NCBI GenBank assembly: GCA_032718565.1
Contig: JAVGVS010000850.1
Span: 1-64,000, forward strand
Direction of reading: 5' to 3'
Length of the DNA: 64,000 bases
Origin: Distichodus sexfasciatus
Lineage: Eukaryota; Chordata; Actinopteri; Characiformes; Distichodontidae
Every line of letters starts with the position of its first letter. The first letter of the stretch is position 1. This document shows positions 50,201 through 61,550 of this stretch, piece after piece. The position numbers and the translations under genes are program-made. Below the pieces are notes generated by a model, which saw nothing but the letters and a program-made list of their open reading frames with translations, ran no database searches and had not been told where the DNA came from.

Positions 50201-50278
50201 CGTATTTACGACTAACATCTTTTTCCCTTTTTCCAGAACCGGGACATGACTTGGTCGATGGAGACGTTGGACCCGTAA
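39864..50278 (+). CDS. stat1: STAT1 (23 coding exons, 765 aa)
   Basis: Latent transcription factor activated by JAKs downstream of interferon receptors. Exons: 39864-39991, 40745-40895, 41150-41245, 41385-41474, 41568-41646, 41727-41818, 41953-42104, 43696-43854, 43983-44075, 46034-46093, 46197-46220, 46320-46407, 46493-46534, 47016-47099, 47257-47355, 47473-47608, 47711-47766, 48080-48171, 48292-48431, 48532-48720, 49190-49325, 50033-50102, 50237-50278 (2298 nt, in frame). It begins MSQWLDLQQLDSKFLEQV like STAT1. Then coiled coil (about 135-310), DNA-binding domain with VVERQPCMPT and KTGVLFTLKVR, linker, SH2 domain with GTFLLRFSES, activation tyrosine Tyr698 (GYISTT) and Ser-Pro at 742 (PLSPEE). 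Exon 21 may be extended (see findings). Tail to tail with gls as in human. Confidence 0.96.
40093..40283. mobile_element. Palindromic hAT-type MITE with 8-bp duplication in stat1 intron 1
   Basis: The ends AACAGCTTTTCTCAATCCCA and TGGGGTTGAGAAACGC are inverted, and GCTCTGCACA/TGTGCAGAGC lies inside. The flanks TGTTCCAG (40093-40100) and TGTTCTAG (40276-40283) differ by one base, fitting an 8-bp hAT target duplication. Confidence 0.75.
42130..43350. repeat. 39-bp minisatellite in stat1 intron 7
   Basis: Units such as CTTGGGGCCCACCCACTAGT followed by TTAGGGGCCCCATTCTCAT are 39 bp long and repeat about thirty times, degenerating to the right. Distinct variants recur every four units (about 156 bp) between 42600 and 42860. 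The unit is a multiple of three, so long repetitive open frames arise. Confidence 0.85.
44442..45484. mobile_element. 1043-bp solo-LTR-like element with 5-bp duplication
   Basis: The element starts TGTCATGG and ends CCGTGACA and is bounded by CAATG on both sides (44437-44441 and 45485-45489). A TG...CA ended element with a 5-bp duplication fits a solo LTR of a gypsy or ERV-type retroelement. A non-autonomous DNA element with TGTCA termini is the alternative. The open frame of 200 codons on its minus strand shows no homology I recognise. Confidence 0.6.
45594..45773. mobile_element. 180-bp hAT-like MITE, TAGGNNTGGGCGATAT family
   Basis: The ends TAGGCGTGGGCGATATATCG and GGCCATATCGCCCAGCCCTA are inverted. 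The flanking AGGCCAAG (45586-45593) and AGTCCAAG (45774-45781) are a one-mismatch 8-bp duplication. Same family as 5355-5580. Confidence 0.75.
47200..47248. repeat. (CT)n microsatellite forming a stat1 polypyrimidine tract
   Basis: A run of about 24 CT units ends eight bases before the acceptor of exon 15 (47257). Length variation here would change the polypyrimidine tract. Confidence 0.9.
48820..49145. mobile_element. hAT-like element copy in stat1 intron 20
   Basis: The sequence contains GTATTGCGATTAACTGAACG, GATTGCGATTAATGAACAGT and ends ATTGCCCAGCCCTA. It is the same family as 58397-58642; the left boundary is unclear. Confidence 0.5.
49330..49955. mobile_element. GTCGACCGATCGATTAT element with an inserted SINE head
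   Basis: The left part GGGGTCGACCGATCGATTAT and right part GGTTAATCGATCTCCTCGAA...ATCAGTATCGGTATCG belong to one dispersed element. Between them, 49455-49535 on the minus strand reads GGCCTAGTGGTAGAACGCTC...GACCAAGAGGTCGTGGGTTT, a tRNA-like SINE head. Confidence 0.5.
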
Positions 50279-52922
50279 ATTGACCTTCTATATATATATA
50301 TATTATATAAAAAACATATTTTTCTTTTTCTTCCCTTCTCTCCTTCTCCTGCTGCTGCTGCTTTTTCCGTTAAAATAACCACAGAAAACGTTGGGGATCA
50401 GTGGACTTCCGCTTAACGCTTCAGAGTAACAAGCCGCGACCAAGAACACGCTTAAGTTCGCCGGCCCGAGGAGAGAGGACACTTCTGAAAAACGAAGACG
50501 ACCCGCGAGACACGACGGTAACTACGGCGACGGCGACGAAGGAAGTAAATAGAGAACTTTTCCTATTTAATCTCTTGTTTTTTATGCTTCTCACCCGTCA
50601 CATTGTGCAAGCTTGAAGCAGACACGAAAAGAAAGAAAGGAAATGCACTTAGTCCTAAAACTGTAGACGCTTATAGCACTTTTTTTTCTTCACCCCGGCC
50701 CCTAAATTGTCGAATAGTAGAGCTGCCGACGCTATGGCGAAATCGTAAGGTCTGTCACGATGCGATGTGGTATAGATTGAACAGTTAATATGACGTCTGA
50801 CGATGTCGCCAAGTACGATATGTTTTTGATCTGATTCCGTTCAGCGATTGATATGAGACAATAGTCAGATTTAACAGACTCACATCCATTCATATCTGAT
50901 CGCAAACAGCTGAGAAAATATGGTTCGATATTACTACTCCCAACCCCAACCAGAACAATAATAAAGCAATCCTCTCTTTTACTAAAAAATAGACCTCCTC
51001 TAGTCATGACGTCTTATCGATGTTCCCATTTCGGATCGAAGGAATCGTTGATGTATCGATGTATCGCTACAGCCTTAGTAGGGCAGAAAACGAGGAGCAC
51101 AGCCAAGAAGGAGAAAACTTGACCAAACAGACGGTGTAAAGGAGAGTTTTCGCTGCTCGTTTGGTACATTTTTGGTGACAGGATCTCAATCTATCCAACT
51201 GCATTGACGACTTTTCAACTTTCCTCACTTTCATCCTTTTTATTTCTTCATTTTGACAGTCATCAAATTATTGCCAAGTTTATGTCAGTTGTCTCATCCC
51301 TGCCAGTCAATACATATAAGAGTCAAAACCTGATTCGAGAAGTTGGAATTGATGTAAAGGGCTCAAAAAGGTGTGATGAAAGAGAAGCAGATTACAAGTG
51401 GTCTGGATTAATCAGTAGTTACGCGGAAGAGAACTCAGTGAAATCTGCAAACTTTCAATTAAACACTGTATTTTTTTTGTCCCAAAGTTTGTCCTGCATT
51501 AGAATAAAACCAGTATAAATCAAGTGTTTATCTACATTATTTTCTTCTCCTTGTTATCTCCACATTTGTCATTGTGAAAGACATGGAATCCCACTGAATG
51601 ACAGTACGTAATTAAATGAGCATTTAAAAAAAAAAAACATTTCTAAATTACTAAAGAAAATTAAAATATGTTGAATCATATAGAAAATCAGCAAAACGTT
51701 CAATTTTAATTAATTAATGACATTTATTTAATAATTCACATTTTTCCTCATATAAGTGTTGTGTTGGGCCAAAAGTTCTGCATCAGACGGGAAAAAACTC
51801 AAAATGTTGTTTCCCCATTATTTTATTGATCCGGTGAAATAAATACTTTATTGTTGTCATCACACACACACACACACACACAATCCGACATCATTTTGCC
51901 ACCAGCGGGAAACAACGCAACACAAAGGACAAAGGTTACAATACATTCAGAAACACAGTAGTAAAACTTTCCAGGAATAATATATAATAAAATAAATCTA
52001 TAGATGCACTATAAACTTAACAACTCAAAGCCCGACTTAATTACACCCCTTTCCTCCCAAAAAATTCACCCGCCGCAGTTTTCACGCCGTATTTATTTAT
52101 TTTTTATAAATTAGGACGGTCGTTCACAAACGCGCGCTTCCACAAACACACACACACACACACACACATCTAATAATGTGCCTTTAATAAATATATAGCT
52201 TTAATATTGTTATTAAAGCTGATTGTGTTCTTGCTCTTTTGTGTGCTTATGTTTGCTGCAGATTTCTTGGCGATTTTTTAAAATTAAATCGTTTAAATGA
52301 TTTTTAGTGAGATACGAAACAGACACGATTTCACACTGTACAATCAGCATATTTTTCCTCAGACTGGTTTCACTTTGAGGCGTTTTGTTGTTATTATTAT
52401 TATTAGCTATATTATTAGTGACTGAAACAGGAGGAATGCAAATAAGATTAGAGGTGTGTAAAAACTAGGTAATTTATGAACAACTGTGTTTTTGTATTAT
52501 CACCTACGTCTAATAAAATGGAATAAAATAAAATAAAAATTACAAAATACATTGTTTTCTTTTGATGGGGTTCCTTTCCCAAAATAATAATAATAAATAC
52601 ACACACACACACAATAATAATAATAATACATATACATATTATTAACAAACTGATTAACTCAATAGATAACTATTTTTTACATTAATAGCAGTATTATTAT
52701 ATACAATATAATATAATAATAAAGGCAATAAATTATTAATTTCTTTTATTTGTACTCATTATTATAGCTACTACTAATAATAATAATATATCTCTCGTTC
52801 GTTAAAATAATTATTAATGAATGATTCTATTATTTTTTATAATTATTACACATTATTAATTATAATAATTATTACTACTACTACTACTACTAATAATAAT
52901 AATAATATAAATAAATAAATAA

Positions 52923-52984
<62 letters not shown>

Positions 52985-54098
52985 TTAAAACATCAAATAT
53001 TTTTCAATTCACTACTTTAGACATCATGGTCTCAAAACTTGCAGTAACCTGAAGATTCAGTCATAAATTTAAAAAATCAAACACATTCAAGTGTTTTTTT
53101 CATCATTACCACAACACGAGTGCAACACTTCCATACATCAAAAATAGAACAATTTCCTCCGTAACGACGCTGTAAGTAACAGACGCTGATAAAACATTCA
53201 AAAACGAAACATCAGAACGGCTTTTAGAGAAGATACGCCCTGTTGTTGCTGGGGTTCGTTAATGGTCTAAACTGCATAATTAAAGACGAAGGAAAATAAA
53301 TATGAGGTTTTATACATTACACAATATACCTTTCAATAGCTGTTCGCGTGTGTGTTTATGGGGAAAAAAAATCTACAAAATAATCATATAAATATTGTGC
53401 CATCATGTCTATGCTTACATTGAAGTTAATAAAGACAGCAGAATAAATATCATTCTTTAGAAATCACACACAACTTCTCACACACACACACACACACACT
53501 ACAATGTAGACTAAAAGACTGGCGACTACTTTTTAGTTCTATTATATATAAATAGGCACACACCCCACACACAGCTGTACAACACACACACAAGCATCAC
53601 TTTCTCACCCACAAATAGGCCAGCTCAAGAAAGATCACATTAATTTCCCCAGCATCAGAAGTTTTCCACAAATTCATTTACACATTAAAAATGATTTAAT
53701 CCTAAGTTCACACGTCTTTTATCTTCAACTTATGAATAAAATCAACTAATTCTATGAGTTTTCTGTGTTAAAACGTTGTACTTCTTAAATAATTCCAGCT
53801 CCAAAAAATGTTTCTCATACTAAATAATTCCAACCTAAAAAAAGCCTTAAAATTTCTACCAAAAAATTCTAATAGTAGTATACTAATCATTAATTTAGTA
53901 ATCCTTTAATAAATCATTATTTTAAGACTAGTTTTAGCTTGATATTGCTCTTTCTAGGAAATCCCTGTTTGATTTTTCGGATTTATCTTTAAAATCTTGT
54001 ATTTTACCGGAAAGAACCACAATATATTTCCTTTTCAGCGGTAAATTTCAATATTATTCACTTAAACATAGCAAACAAAAACTGATAAGTGAGTTGAC

Positions 54099-54163
<65 letters not shown>

Positions 54164-54296
54164 TGGATTAACCATTTTACAGTAAAATACAGCAACAAAG
54201 TTGAATAATTTCTGGCATTTTTTCTGAACTGCTGGTGGTTTACAGCGTTTTACAGCATGTCAGCTCCAGGTTCTTTCTCGGCCGCCTCCTTCTCGC
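50279..54296. other. Convergent stat1/gls 3' region
   Basis: The stat1 3' UTR starts here; AATAAA at 51503-51508 is a candidate plus-strand polyadenylation signal. For gls, a minus-strand AATAAA (51847-51852) is a candidate, which would place the two transcript ends about 340 bp apart. The rest is AT-rich with (CA)n at 51861-51884, (TAA)n at 52863-52980 and 54100-54163. No gene was recognised. Confidence 0.45.
52863..52982. repeat. (TAA)n/(TAC)n microsatellite
   Basis: Nearly pure TAA repeats preceded by TAC units. A second (ATA)n run of about 20 units lies at 54100-54163. Confidence 0.9.
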
Positions 54297-55254
54297 CTAT
54301 CTCGGGTGTGGTCTCCCTTGGGGGCTAGAATTTTGCCGCGGGTAGTCCTTCAGGATGGTCACCACGTCATGATGTCCGAAATGCACCGCCTCGTCCATTG
54401 GGGTGTTGCCCCACCTGCAGCCGTCCCGAAATATTATTATTATTATTATTATAATATCATCTCATATTAGAGGAGAAGAGAGGAAGAGGGGAGAAGAGAG
54501 GGAGAGAGGTGGAGAGCAACATAACCACTCACCTGTCTCTGGGTACAGGGTTGACCTTACAGGCCTCCAGCAGGAAGCGAACCACCTCCGCGTGGCCTGC
54601 AGGGCGAAGGTTCTATTAATCATTATTTATTAATGAATCATATTTATTATTTACGATGAATATCAATTTGGAGGGTTTTACAGATTGGAGGATGTGGTAA
54701 AAAAGGAAAAGAGCGGGAGATTGTCACCTTCGGCAGCAGCCACATGGAGCGCAGTTCTGGAGTCGTAATCTCTCTGTTCCATGTCCATGGAGGAGAGAGC
54801 AAACCTACACACACACACACAGAAGGAGAGAGATTGGATTCAGACAAAGTGGAGCAGCTGCAGGGTGTGAGAGGAGAGAAAGTGTGTACCAGAGCCGACA
54901 CGCCCCCCGTGTACGCAGCAAACAGCAAATTGATGACAGATTTCACCTGGACGGACACAGCAAACAAACACGGCTTAGAGCGCAAACTACCAACAGGAAG
55001 CGATGTCAAAGATAAACTACTAATCAATAAATATAAAAGACGAATAAGGATCAATAAATAACAAAAAGACATTTGATCACGTTACACATCAAAGATGCTT
55101 CAGAAGGATTTAACGAAGCCAAGAAGAGACGAGTTAATCAAGTCCTAAATCACAGCGCGAAGGTAGTTCTCTGCCCTCCACTAGAGGGACACTGCTATAA
55201 CACCAGCCACTCTCTGAGGGAAGAGCAAGAGGACGGGAGGAGGGACGAGCGGGA

Positions 55255-57560
55255 GGAAGGAAGGAAGGAAGGAAGGAAGGGAGCGATGGGGATGTGAGCA
55301 ATGGGAGGAGGAACAGCAGGAGGGATGGACGACTGATGTAGAAAGCAATGGGACAAGTGATGAGGAGCGAGGGGCCAAAAGACAGGAGGAGCGATGGGAG
55401 GTGTAAAGGGAGGGGGATGGGAGGAGCGATGAGAGAAGCGATGGGAGGAGTAAAGGGAGGAGTGGTGGGGAGGAGGGAGGGGAGGAGTAAAGGAAGGAGT
55501 GGTGGGGAGGAGTAAAGGGAGAAGTGATGGGAGGAAGGATGGGAGAGTAAAGGGAGGAGCGAGGGAGGAGTAAAGGGAGAAGGTGATGGGAGGAAGGATG
55601 GGTGAAGGATGGGGAGGAAGGATGGGAGGAGGAAGGAGGAGAAGGGAGGAGTGGTGGGGAGGGGAGGGATGGGAGAAGGATGGGAGGAAGGATGGGAGTG
55701 AGTAAGGGAGGAGCGATGGGAGGAGTAAAGGGAGGGAGGGACGAAGGAAGGGAGAAGAAGGAAGGAGGAGGAGGAGGAGAAGGGAGGGAGGGAGGGAGGA
55801 GGGATGGGAGGGCGATGGGAGAGTAAAGGGAGGAGAAGGAGGAGTGGTGGGGAGGAGGGATGGAGAAGTGATGGAGGAAGGATGGAGGAGGAAGGGAGGA
55901 AGGATGGGAGGAGTAAAGGGAGGAAGGATGGGAGGAGTAAAGGGAGGAGCGATGGGAGGGAGTGGTGGGGAGAAGGGAGGGAGGAAAGATGGGAGGAGAA
56001 AGGAGAAGGATGGGAGGGGAGGAAGGGAGGAGTGATGGGAGGAGGAAGGGAGGGAGGATGGGGAGGGAGAAGGGAGGAGTGATGGGGAGAAGCGAGGGAG
56101 GGAAGGATGGGAGGGGGGAGGGAAGGGAGGGAGGGGGAGGAGGGATGGGAGGAGAAGGAGGGGGATGGGAGGAGCGAAGGAGAGAAGCGAAGGGAGGAGT
56201 AAGGAGGAGGGTGGGGGAGGAGGGGAGGGAGGAGTAAAGGGAGGAGTGATGGGAGGGGTAAAGGGAGGAGTGGTGGGGAGGGAGAAGGAGAAGTGATGGG
56301 AGGAAGGATGGGAAGAGAAGGAGGAGCGATGGAGGAGTGGGGGTGGGGTGAAGTGGATGAGTGAAGGATGGGAGGAGGAAGGGAGGGAGGATGGAGGAGA
56401 AGGAGGAGGGATGGAGGAGGGATGGGAGGAAGGATGGGAGGAGTAAAGGGAGGAGAAGGGAGGAGTGTAGGGGAGGAGGGGATGGGAGAAGTGATGGAGG
56501 GAAGGATGGGAGGAGGAAGGGAGGGAGCTATGGGAGGAGAAGGAGGAGGGATGGGAGGAGGGATGGGAGGAAGGAGGAGGAGGGGAAGGGGGGGGAGTAA
56601 GGAGGAGTGGTGGGGAGGAGGGATGGGGAGAAGATGGAGGAAGGATGGGAGGAGGAAGTGGAGGAGCGAGTGAAGGAGTAGGAAGGGGAGGGAGTGGAGT
56701 GGGAGGAAGGATGGGAGGAGAAGGAGGGAGCGAAGGGAGGAGTAAAGGGAGGGAGGATGGGGAGGGAAGGATGGAGAGAAGGGAGGAGCGATGGGAGGGA
56801 GAAGGGAGGAGGGGATGGGAGGAGGGATGGGAGGAAGGATGGGAGGAGGAAGGCAGGAGAAGGAAAGGAGGGGGGAGGAGGGATGGGAGAAGTGATGGAG
56901 GAAGGAAGGGAGGAGTAAGGAGGAGCGATGGAGGAGTAAAGGGAGAAGGATGGGAGGAGGAAGGGAGGAGGATGGGAAGAGGGTGGGGGAGATGGAGGGG
57001 AGGAAGGATGGGAGGAGAAGGGAGGAAGGATGGAGGAGGAAGGGAGGAGCGAGTGGGGAGGGAGGAAGGAGGAGGGATGGGAGGAAGGATGGGAGGAGAA
57101 GGGGAGGAGGGTGGGGGGAGGAGGATGGGAGGAAGATTGGGAGGAGAAGGAGGAGCTAAGGGAGGAGGTGGTGGGAGGGAGGAAGGAGGAGGGTGGGAGG
57201 AGGGGATGGGAGGAGTAAAGGGAGGAGGATGGGGAGAAGGAAGGGAGGAAGATTGGGAGGAGGAAGGAGGAGCCAAGGAGGAGTGGTGGAGGAGGAAGGG
57301 AGGGATGAAAGGAAGGATTAATGGATGGAGGGAGGAAGGAAAGAAGGGAGTGATGGGGAGGAGGGATGGGAGGAGTAAAGGGAGGAGGGTGGGAGGAGCG
57401 AGGGGAGGAGGGACAAGAGCAATAATCAGGAGTGAAGAGGAAACTACAGGAAAAGTTACGAATGAGTGGATGGATAGGAGGCCATAGGACAAGTAATAAG
57501 GAGTGATGAGAGGAGCAAAGGGAGGAGGAGTGATGGGAAAAGTGATGAGGGATGGGAGGA
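55255..57560. repeat. 2.3-kb purine-only minisatellite (GGGAGGA/GGATGGGA units)
   Basis: The plus strand is almost entirely A and G with occasional T: GGGAGGAGTAAAGGGAGGAG, GGAAGGATGGGAGGAG and (GGAA)n units. It fills the gls intron between blocks 57590 and 54946. The strand asymmetry opens very long frames on both strands without coding meaning. Confidence 0.95.
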
Positions 57561-58396
57561 GCGAACGAATGGCGGATGGGAGAAGCCACCCTCTCGTCTC
57601 CACCCTCTCGGCGAGGATCCAGCTTCTTGGCGAAGTGGCGAAGGTTGTCGTAATTGTGGAAGTTGCAGAGCTGCACCAGGTCCTACAGAAGAGCAGGAAG
57701 GTGATGGAGAGTTAACATCAGCCATGAGATTATGCCCACGACCGGTCCACAGCAAGCTTTCGCTGCTCCATCAGCTGTACGTTAGACACGGCAATCCTTC
57801 TAAGCCGCCAAGAGCACAACTGCAGAGGAGGAAAGACCGACGGCAGTGCCAACTGTACCGTGCAGAACTTGATGCCCCGGACGCTGTTGCCCAGTTTGTC
57901 CAGAGGTGGCGACCAGCACATGATGCCCATCACATTGGGGACCACCAGGAGGATTCCTCCAGATACACCGGATTTGGCAGGCAAACCCACCTACAACACA
58001 CACACACACACACCCCAGTTTCATTACGTTACAATAACACCTCGACGACTCCCGATATCACAAAGTCTGTTCCGATACGATTTCGATTTGATTCTCGATA
58101 TGAGACGATATCACACTTTACTTCATTTAACACCATCACCACGTGTGTGTGTCTTACGTGGAAGGCAAACCGCCCGGAGAAGTCGTACATGCCGCAGGAG
58201 TGCATGAGGCTCAGCGTGTTTCGGACGGCTTCGGGGTTCAGCACTCGCTCGCCCGTGATCGGACAGAAGCCGCCAAGCATTAGCGTATGCTGAGGACGTT
58301 TGGGCGCCTAAAGAGGCTACCTTCGGACGAGCACAACTAAAGTTAAACACACACACACACACAATGTTGCAAAAAACAACGAATAAAATAATAATG

Positions 58397-58642
58397 CAGG
58401 GCCGACGATACCACCTCAAGGCAATATCACGATTCATTTGACGCTTTACTACGATTACGATTAACGAACAATTATTTTAGCATTTCGATCTCAGAATTGA
58501 CGGATAAGGTTTTTACGCTCAAATGTTAGTGCCAGGATCGAAAAGATCGGAACGTAATTCTTTCTTTTTTAAATGGACAGAATTCTTAAACAAAAGTAAC
58601 GAGCAGGGATTCAATTATGATTAATTGCCGAGCCCCAGCCCT
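58397..58642. mobile_element. hAT-like element copy in gls intron
   Basis: The element begins CAGGGCCGACGATACCACCT, contains ACGATTACGATTAACGAACA, and ends TTAATTGCCGAGCCCCAGCCCTT. It is a relative of 48820-49145 and 5355-5580. Confidence 0.5.
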
Positions 58643-60649
58643 TAAAAAAGCGCTTCAACTGACCTGGAAGTAGAAGTCCAGGATAGAGGTCATGTCGGTT
58701 CCTTCGGGGAAACACTGTCGCAAAAAGGAAAAAAAAAAAAATCAAACAATGAATTAAGAATTTTCCGATTCATGAGCGATCGTTGAGGATTAAACACTTA
58801 AAAAATATCCAGCCAAGCCATACCAACCTTTTTTTCTCCTTCATAGTAGCCGATGGCGAAGTTCCTGTCACCAGATGTCTTCCGGACCGGAAAACTGGAC
58901 TGACAAATCAGATCGATGTTTTAAATATTTATATGCACCAATTTATTACTTCAATCCATCAATCAATTAATTAATTAATTAATACTGTTATATATGTGGG
59001 TGTTATTTTGAGGATACAATAAAAGTATACAATAAAGTGTTAAGATAACGCAGGAGAACTCCACGTATGCTATAAATCCTACATACTCATTTCCTGCCAA
59101 CTTCTTCATGAAGTTCATCACCCACATAAGCACCAAACACAGAATTTCAATTATAATTGACTAGAAACATCGTTATAAGAAGCTATGAAAGTGTCTAATG
59201 TCTCTAAAAAGAAATAAAAATTAATAAAAGTAACAAACGAATGAGTTGGAACGCGTTCTATACTTACATAGTCAAACTTCTCTGCATTACCCGCACCTTG
59301 CTGGAAAAAATGAAGGAGTCGACACATAAACGCAAGCAGGGAACGAATCATTTGAATAATTGTTCAATAATTATCCTTTTTAATCTACTAAAACTATATT
59401 GAATTACAATTAAAAGTGAAAAAGTATAAACATTATTAATCACATGAAATACAAATTAAATATAATTCTAAAAGTTTATTTGTAGATAAATTGTTCAAAT
59501 ATTCCAAATATATATATTTTAAAATATTTCAATATTTTCACATAATTTTACTTTTATTTTTTAAAATGAATGTATAATTAAACATATAATGAATTATGCT
59601 CAACAAATAAAAACAATCAGCCAATTTTTTAGTCCCAAAAGACACTCGCAGTCAATCACACACACACACACACACAGAAAGACTGTAGACCTGCAGGTTT
59701 TAGGTTTTGGAGTTTGTTTTTGTTTTTTTTTTCCAAAAATAAGCATAAATAATTTTTTGAATAAATGTTTATCCAAGAGGAAGATGGTCATGAGTGTTGT
59801 GCAGTTATGAGGTGAGAAAACGGGAGGTTACAAAGTTAATTCAGATTTCCACGCACGTATGAACTCAGCATCAGTTAGAAGATAAAAATGGAAAAATTCA
59901 TATATTTGGTGTTTTTTTTTTTTAGCACATGGAGCAAATGCGAAATTTTGGGGGAAAATGACTATTTTTTTAGATGGATGTGTTAAAAAAAAAAACAACA
60001 ACCAAAAATCAAAAATGATTTGTTGCTATTTCTGCCATCAGCCATTAAGGTTTTTTCCCGCTGTTATTTTTACATTTACATCAACACGGCGACAGTTCAT
60101 CGGTTCAATTGTCGGGATGAAGAGCCGATGGACCCCCGCGGCTGACTCGTGTTGAAATCAAATTTGCAGTCTGTGCAATGAGAAGGAGGGGGGGGGAAAA
60201 CAACAATGAAAAGAAAAAATTACCAACGTCATTGACCCGTCGGAGCGCTCATAATTTCCCAAAGATGCTAATTCTGTAAAATACGGGACAACAATGAGCA
60301 AAAATCTTCACAGACACATCACACAATTTTCCAATGCAAGGTCCCGATCCCGCTACCGGGCCGCTATGCAGCGCACGGCAAACTTGAAATAAATTCATTT
60401 TACGTTCCAATTTTCCGTTTTTCCGTTTTTTCCCATTTCCACTCTTCGTCTTAACTTTGGCGTCGACACTAAAAATCTTGACGTTGTGTGTCTGCGTGTT
60501 TGTAAAAAACGTCTAGTCCGGTAAAAACGCAGTAAGAGATTAACGACAACCACGTTCGCTGTATAAACAAACACCCTCCCTCCTCGCTTCGCTTCTGCTC
60601 GCCAAAATTTATCTTTTTTCCGCCAGGATTATTTGGATACACGGCAGAT

Positions 60650-61550
60650 AGCTATTGTATATTTAAAAAAAAAGAAAAACGGGGTTGGGGAGGGGGTAAA
60701 ATTACGAGAAAAAAGTCCGAAATTCTGAGCTTAATGTCATCTATTTATGGAAAAACCTGGATATTCTTCTGACATTAGAAGTCATAAATTTGGCATAATA
60801 AAAGTCCAAATTCTAAGATTAAAGTCGCAAATTTACGAGAAAAAAATGTGAGTATTCTCTGACATTGTAAAGCTACAAATTTGCGACAACAGTTCAAATT
60901 TCGAGGACAAGATGAATATTTAGAAGAAACTGAGGACATTGTAAAGTCATAAATTTGCGAGAAAGAAAACTCCGAAATCCTCTGAGATGTAAGTAGTAAA
61001 TTTACGAGAAGAAAAACGCAGATGTTCTCTGAGTTTAAAGTGGTACGTATACGAGAAAAAAGTCACAAATTTACGAGAAAAAAGTCAGAGATTCTCAAGT
61101 CACAAAAAAGGAGGAGATCACGGAACCACAGCGCCTCTGCCAAACTTTCACACTTTCACGACTTTCTGATCTCAGAGAATCTCTGCCTTTTTTTCTCGCA
61201 AATTTGCGAGTTTTTTTCTCGTATATTTACCACTTTCAACTCAGAGAAGATCCCAGTTTTTCTCCTCGTAAATTTACTACTTACATCTCAGAGGATTTCG
61301 GAGTTTTCTTTCTCGCAAATGTATGACTTTACAATGTCAGAGAATCTTCGAGTTTTTTCTCGTAAATTTACGTCTTTAATCTCGAAAATTTGGACTTTTA
61401 TTGTCGCAAATTTATGACTTTACAATGTCAGAGAATATCCGAGTTTTTTCACGCAAATATTTGACATTAATCTCAGAATTTCGGATTTTTTTCTCGTAAT
61501 TTTACCCCCCTACCCAGCCCGGTTTTTTTGAAATATACATATACAATGGC
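60650..61550. mobile_element. ~0.9-kb foldback element in gls intron
   Basis: The left arm (GCTATTGTATA, GGGGGTAAAATTACGAGAAA, AAAGTCCGAAATTCTGAG) and the right arm (CTCAGAATTTCGGATTTTTT, CTCGTAATTTTACCCCCC, TATACAATGGC) are inverted copies meeting near 61110. Each arm is itself built of 60-75-bp repeats of 'GTCNTAAATTTACGAGAAAAAAGTC' type. The flanks show no clear target duplication. Confidence 0.85.

Noticed and set aside
55195..57603. Open frame of 802 codons on the minus strand (Pro/Ser/Leu-rich)
   Set aside because: It is the pyrimidine strand of the purine minisatellite; stops cannot occur in such composition. There is no domain and it overlaps true gls exon sequence at its end.
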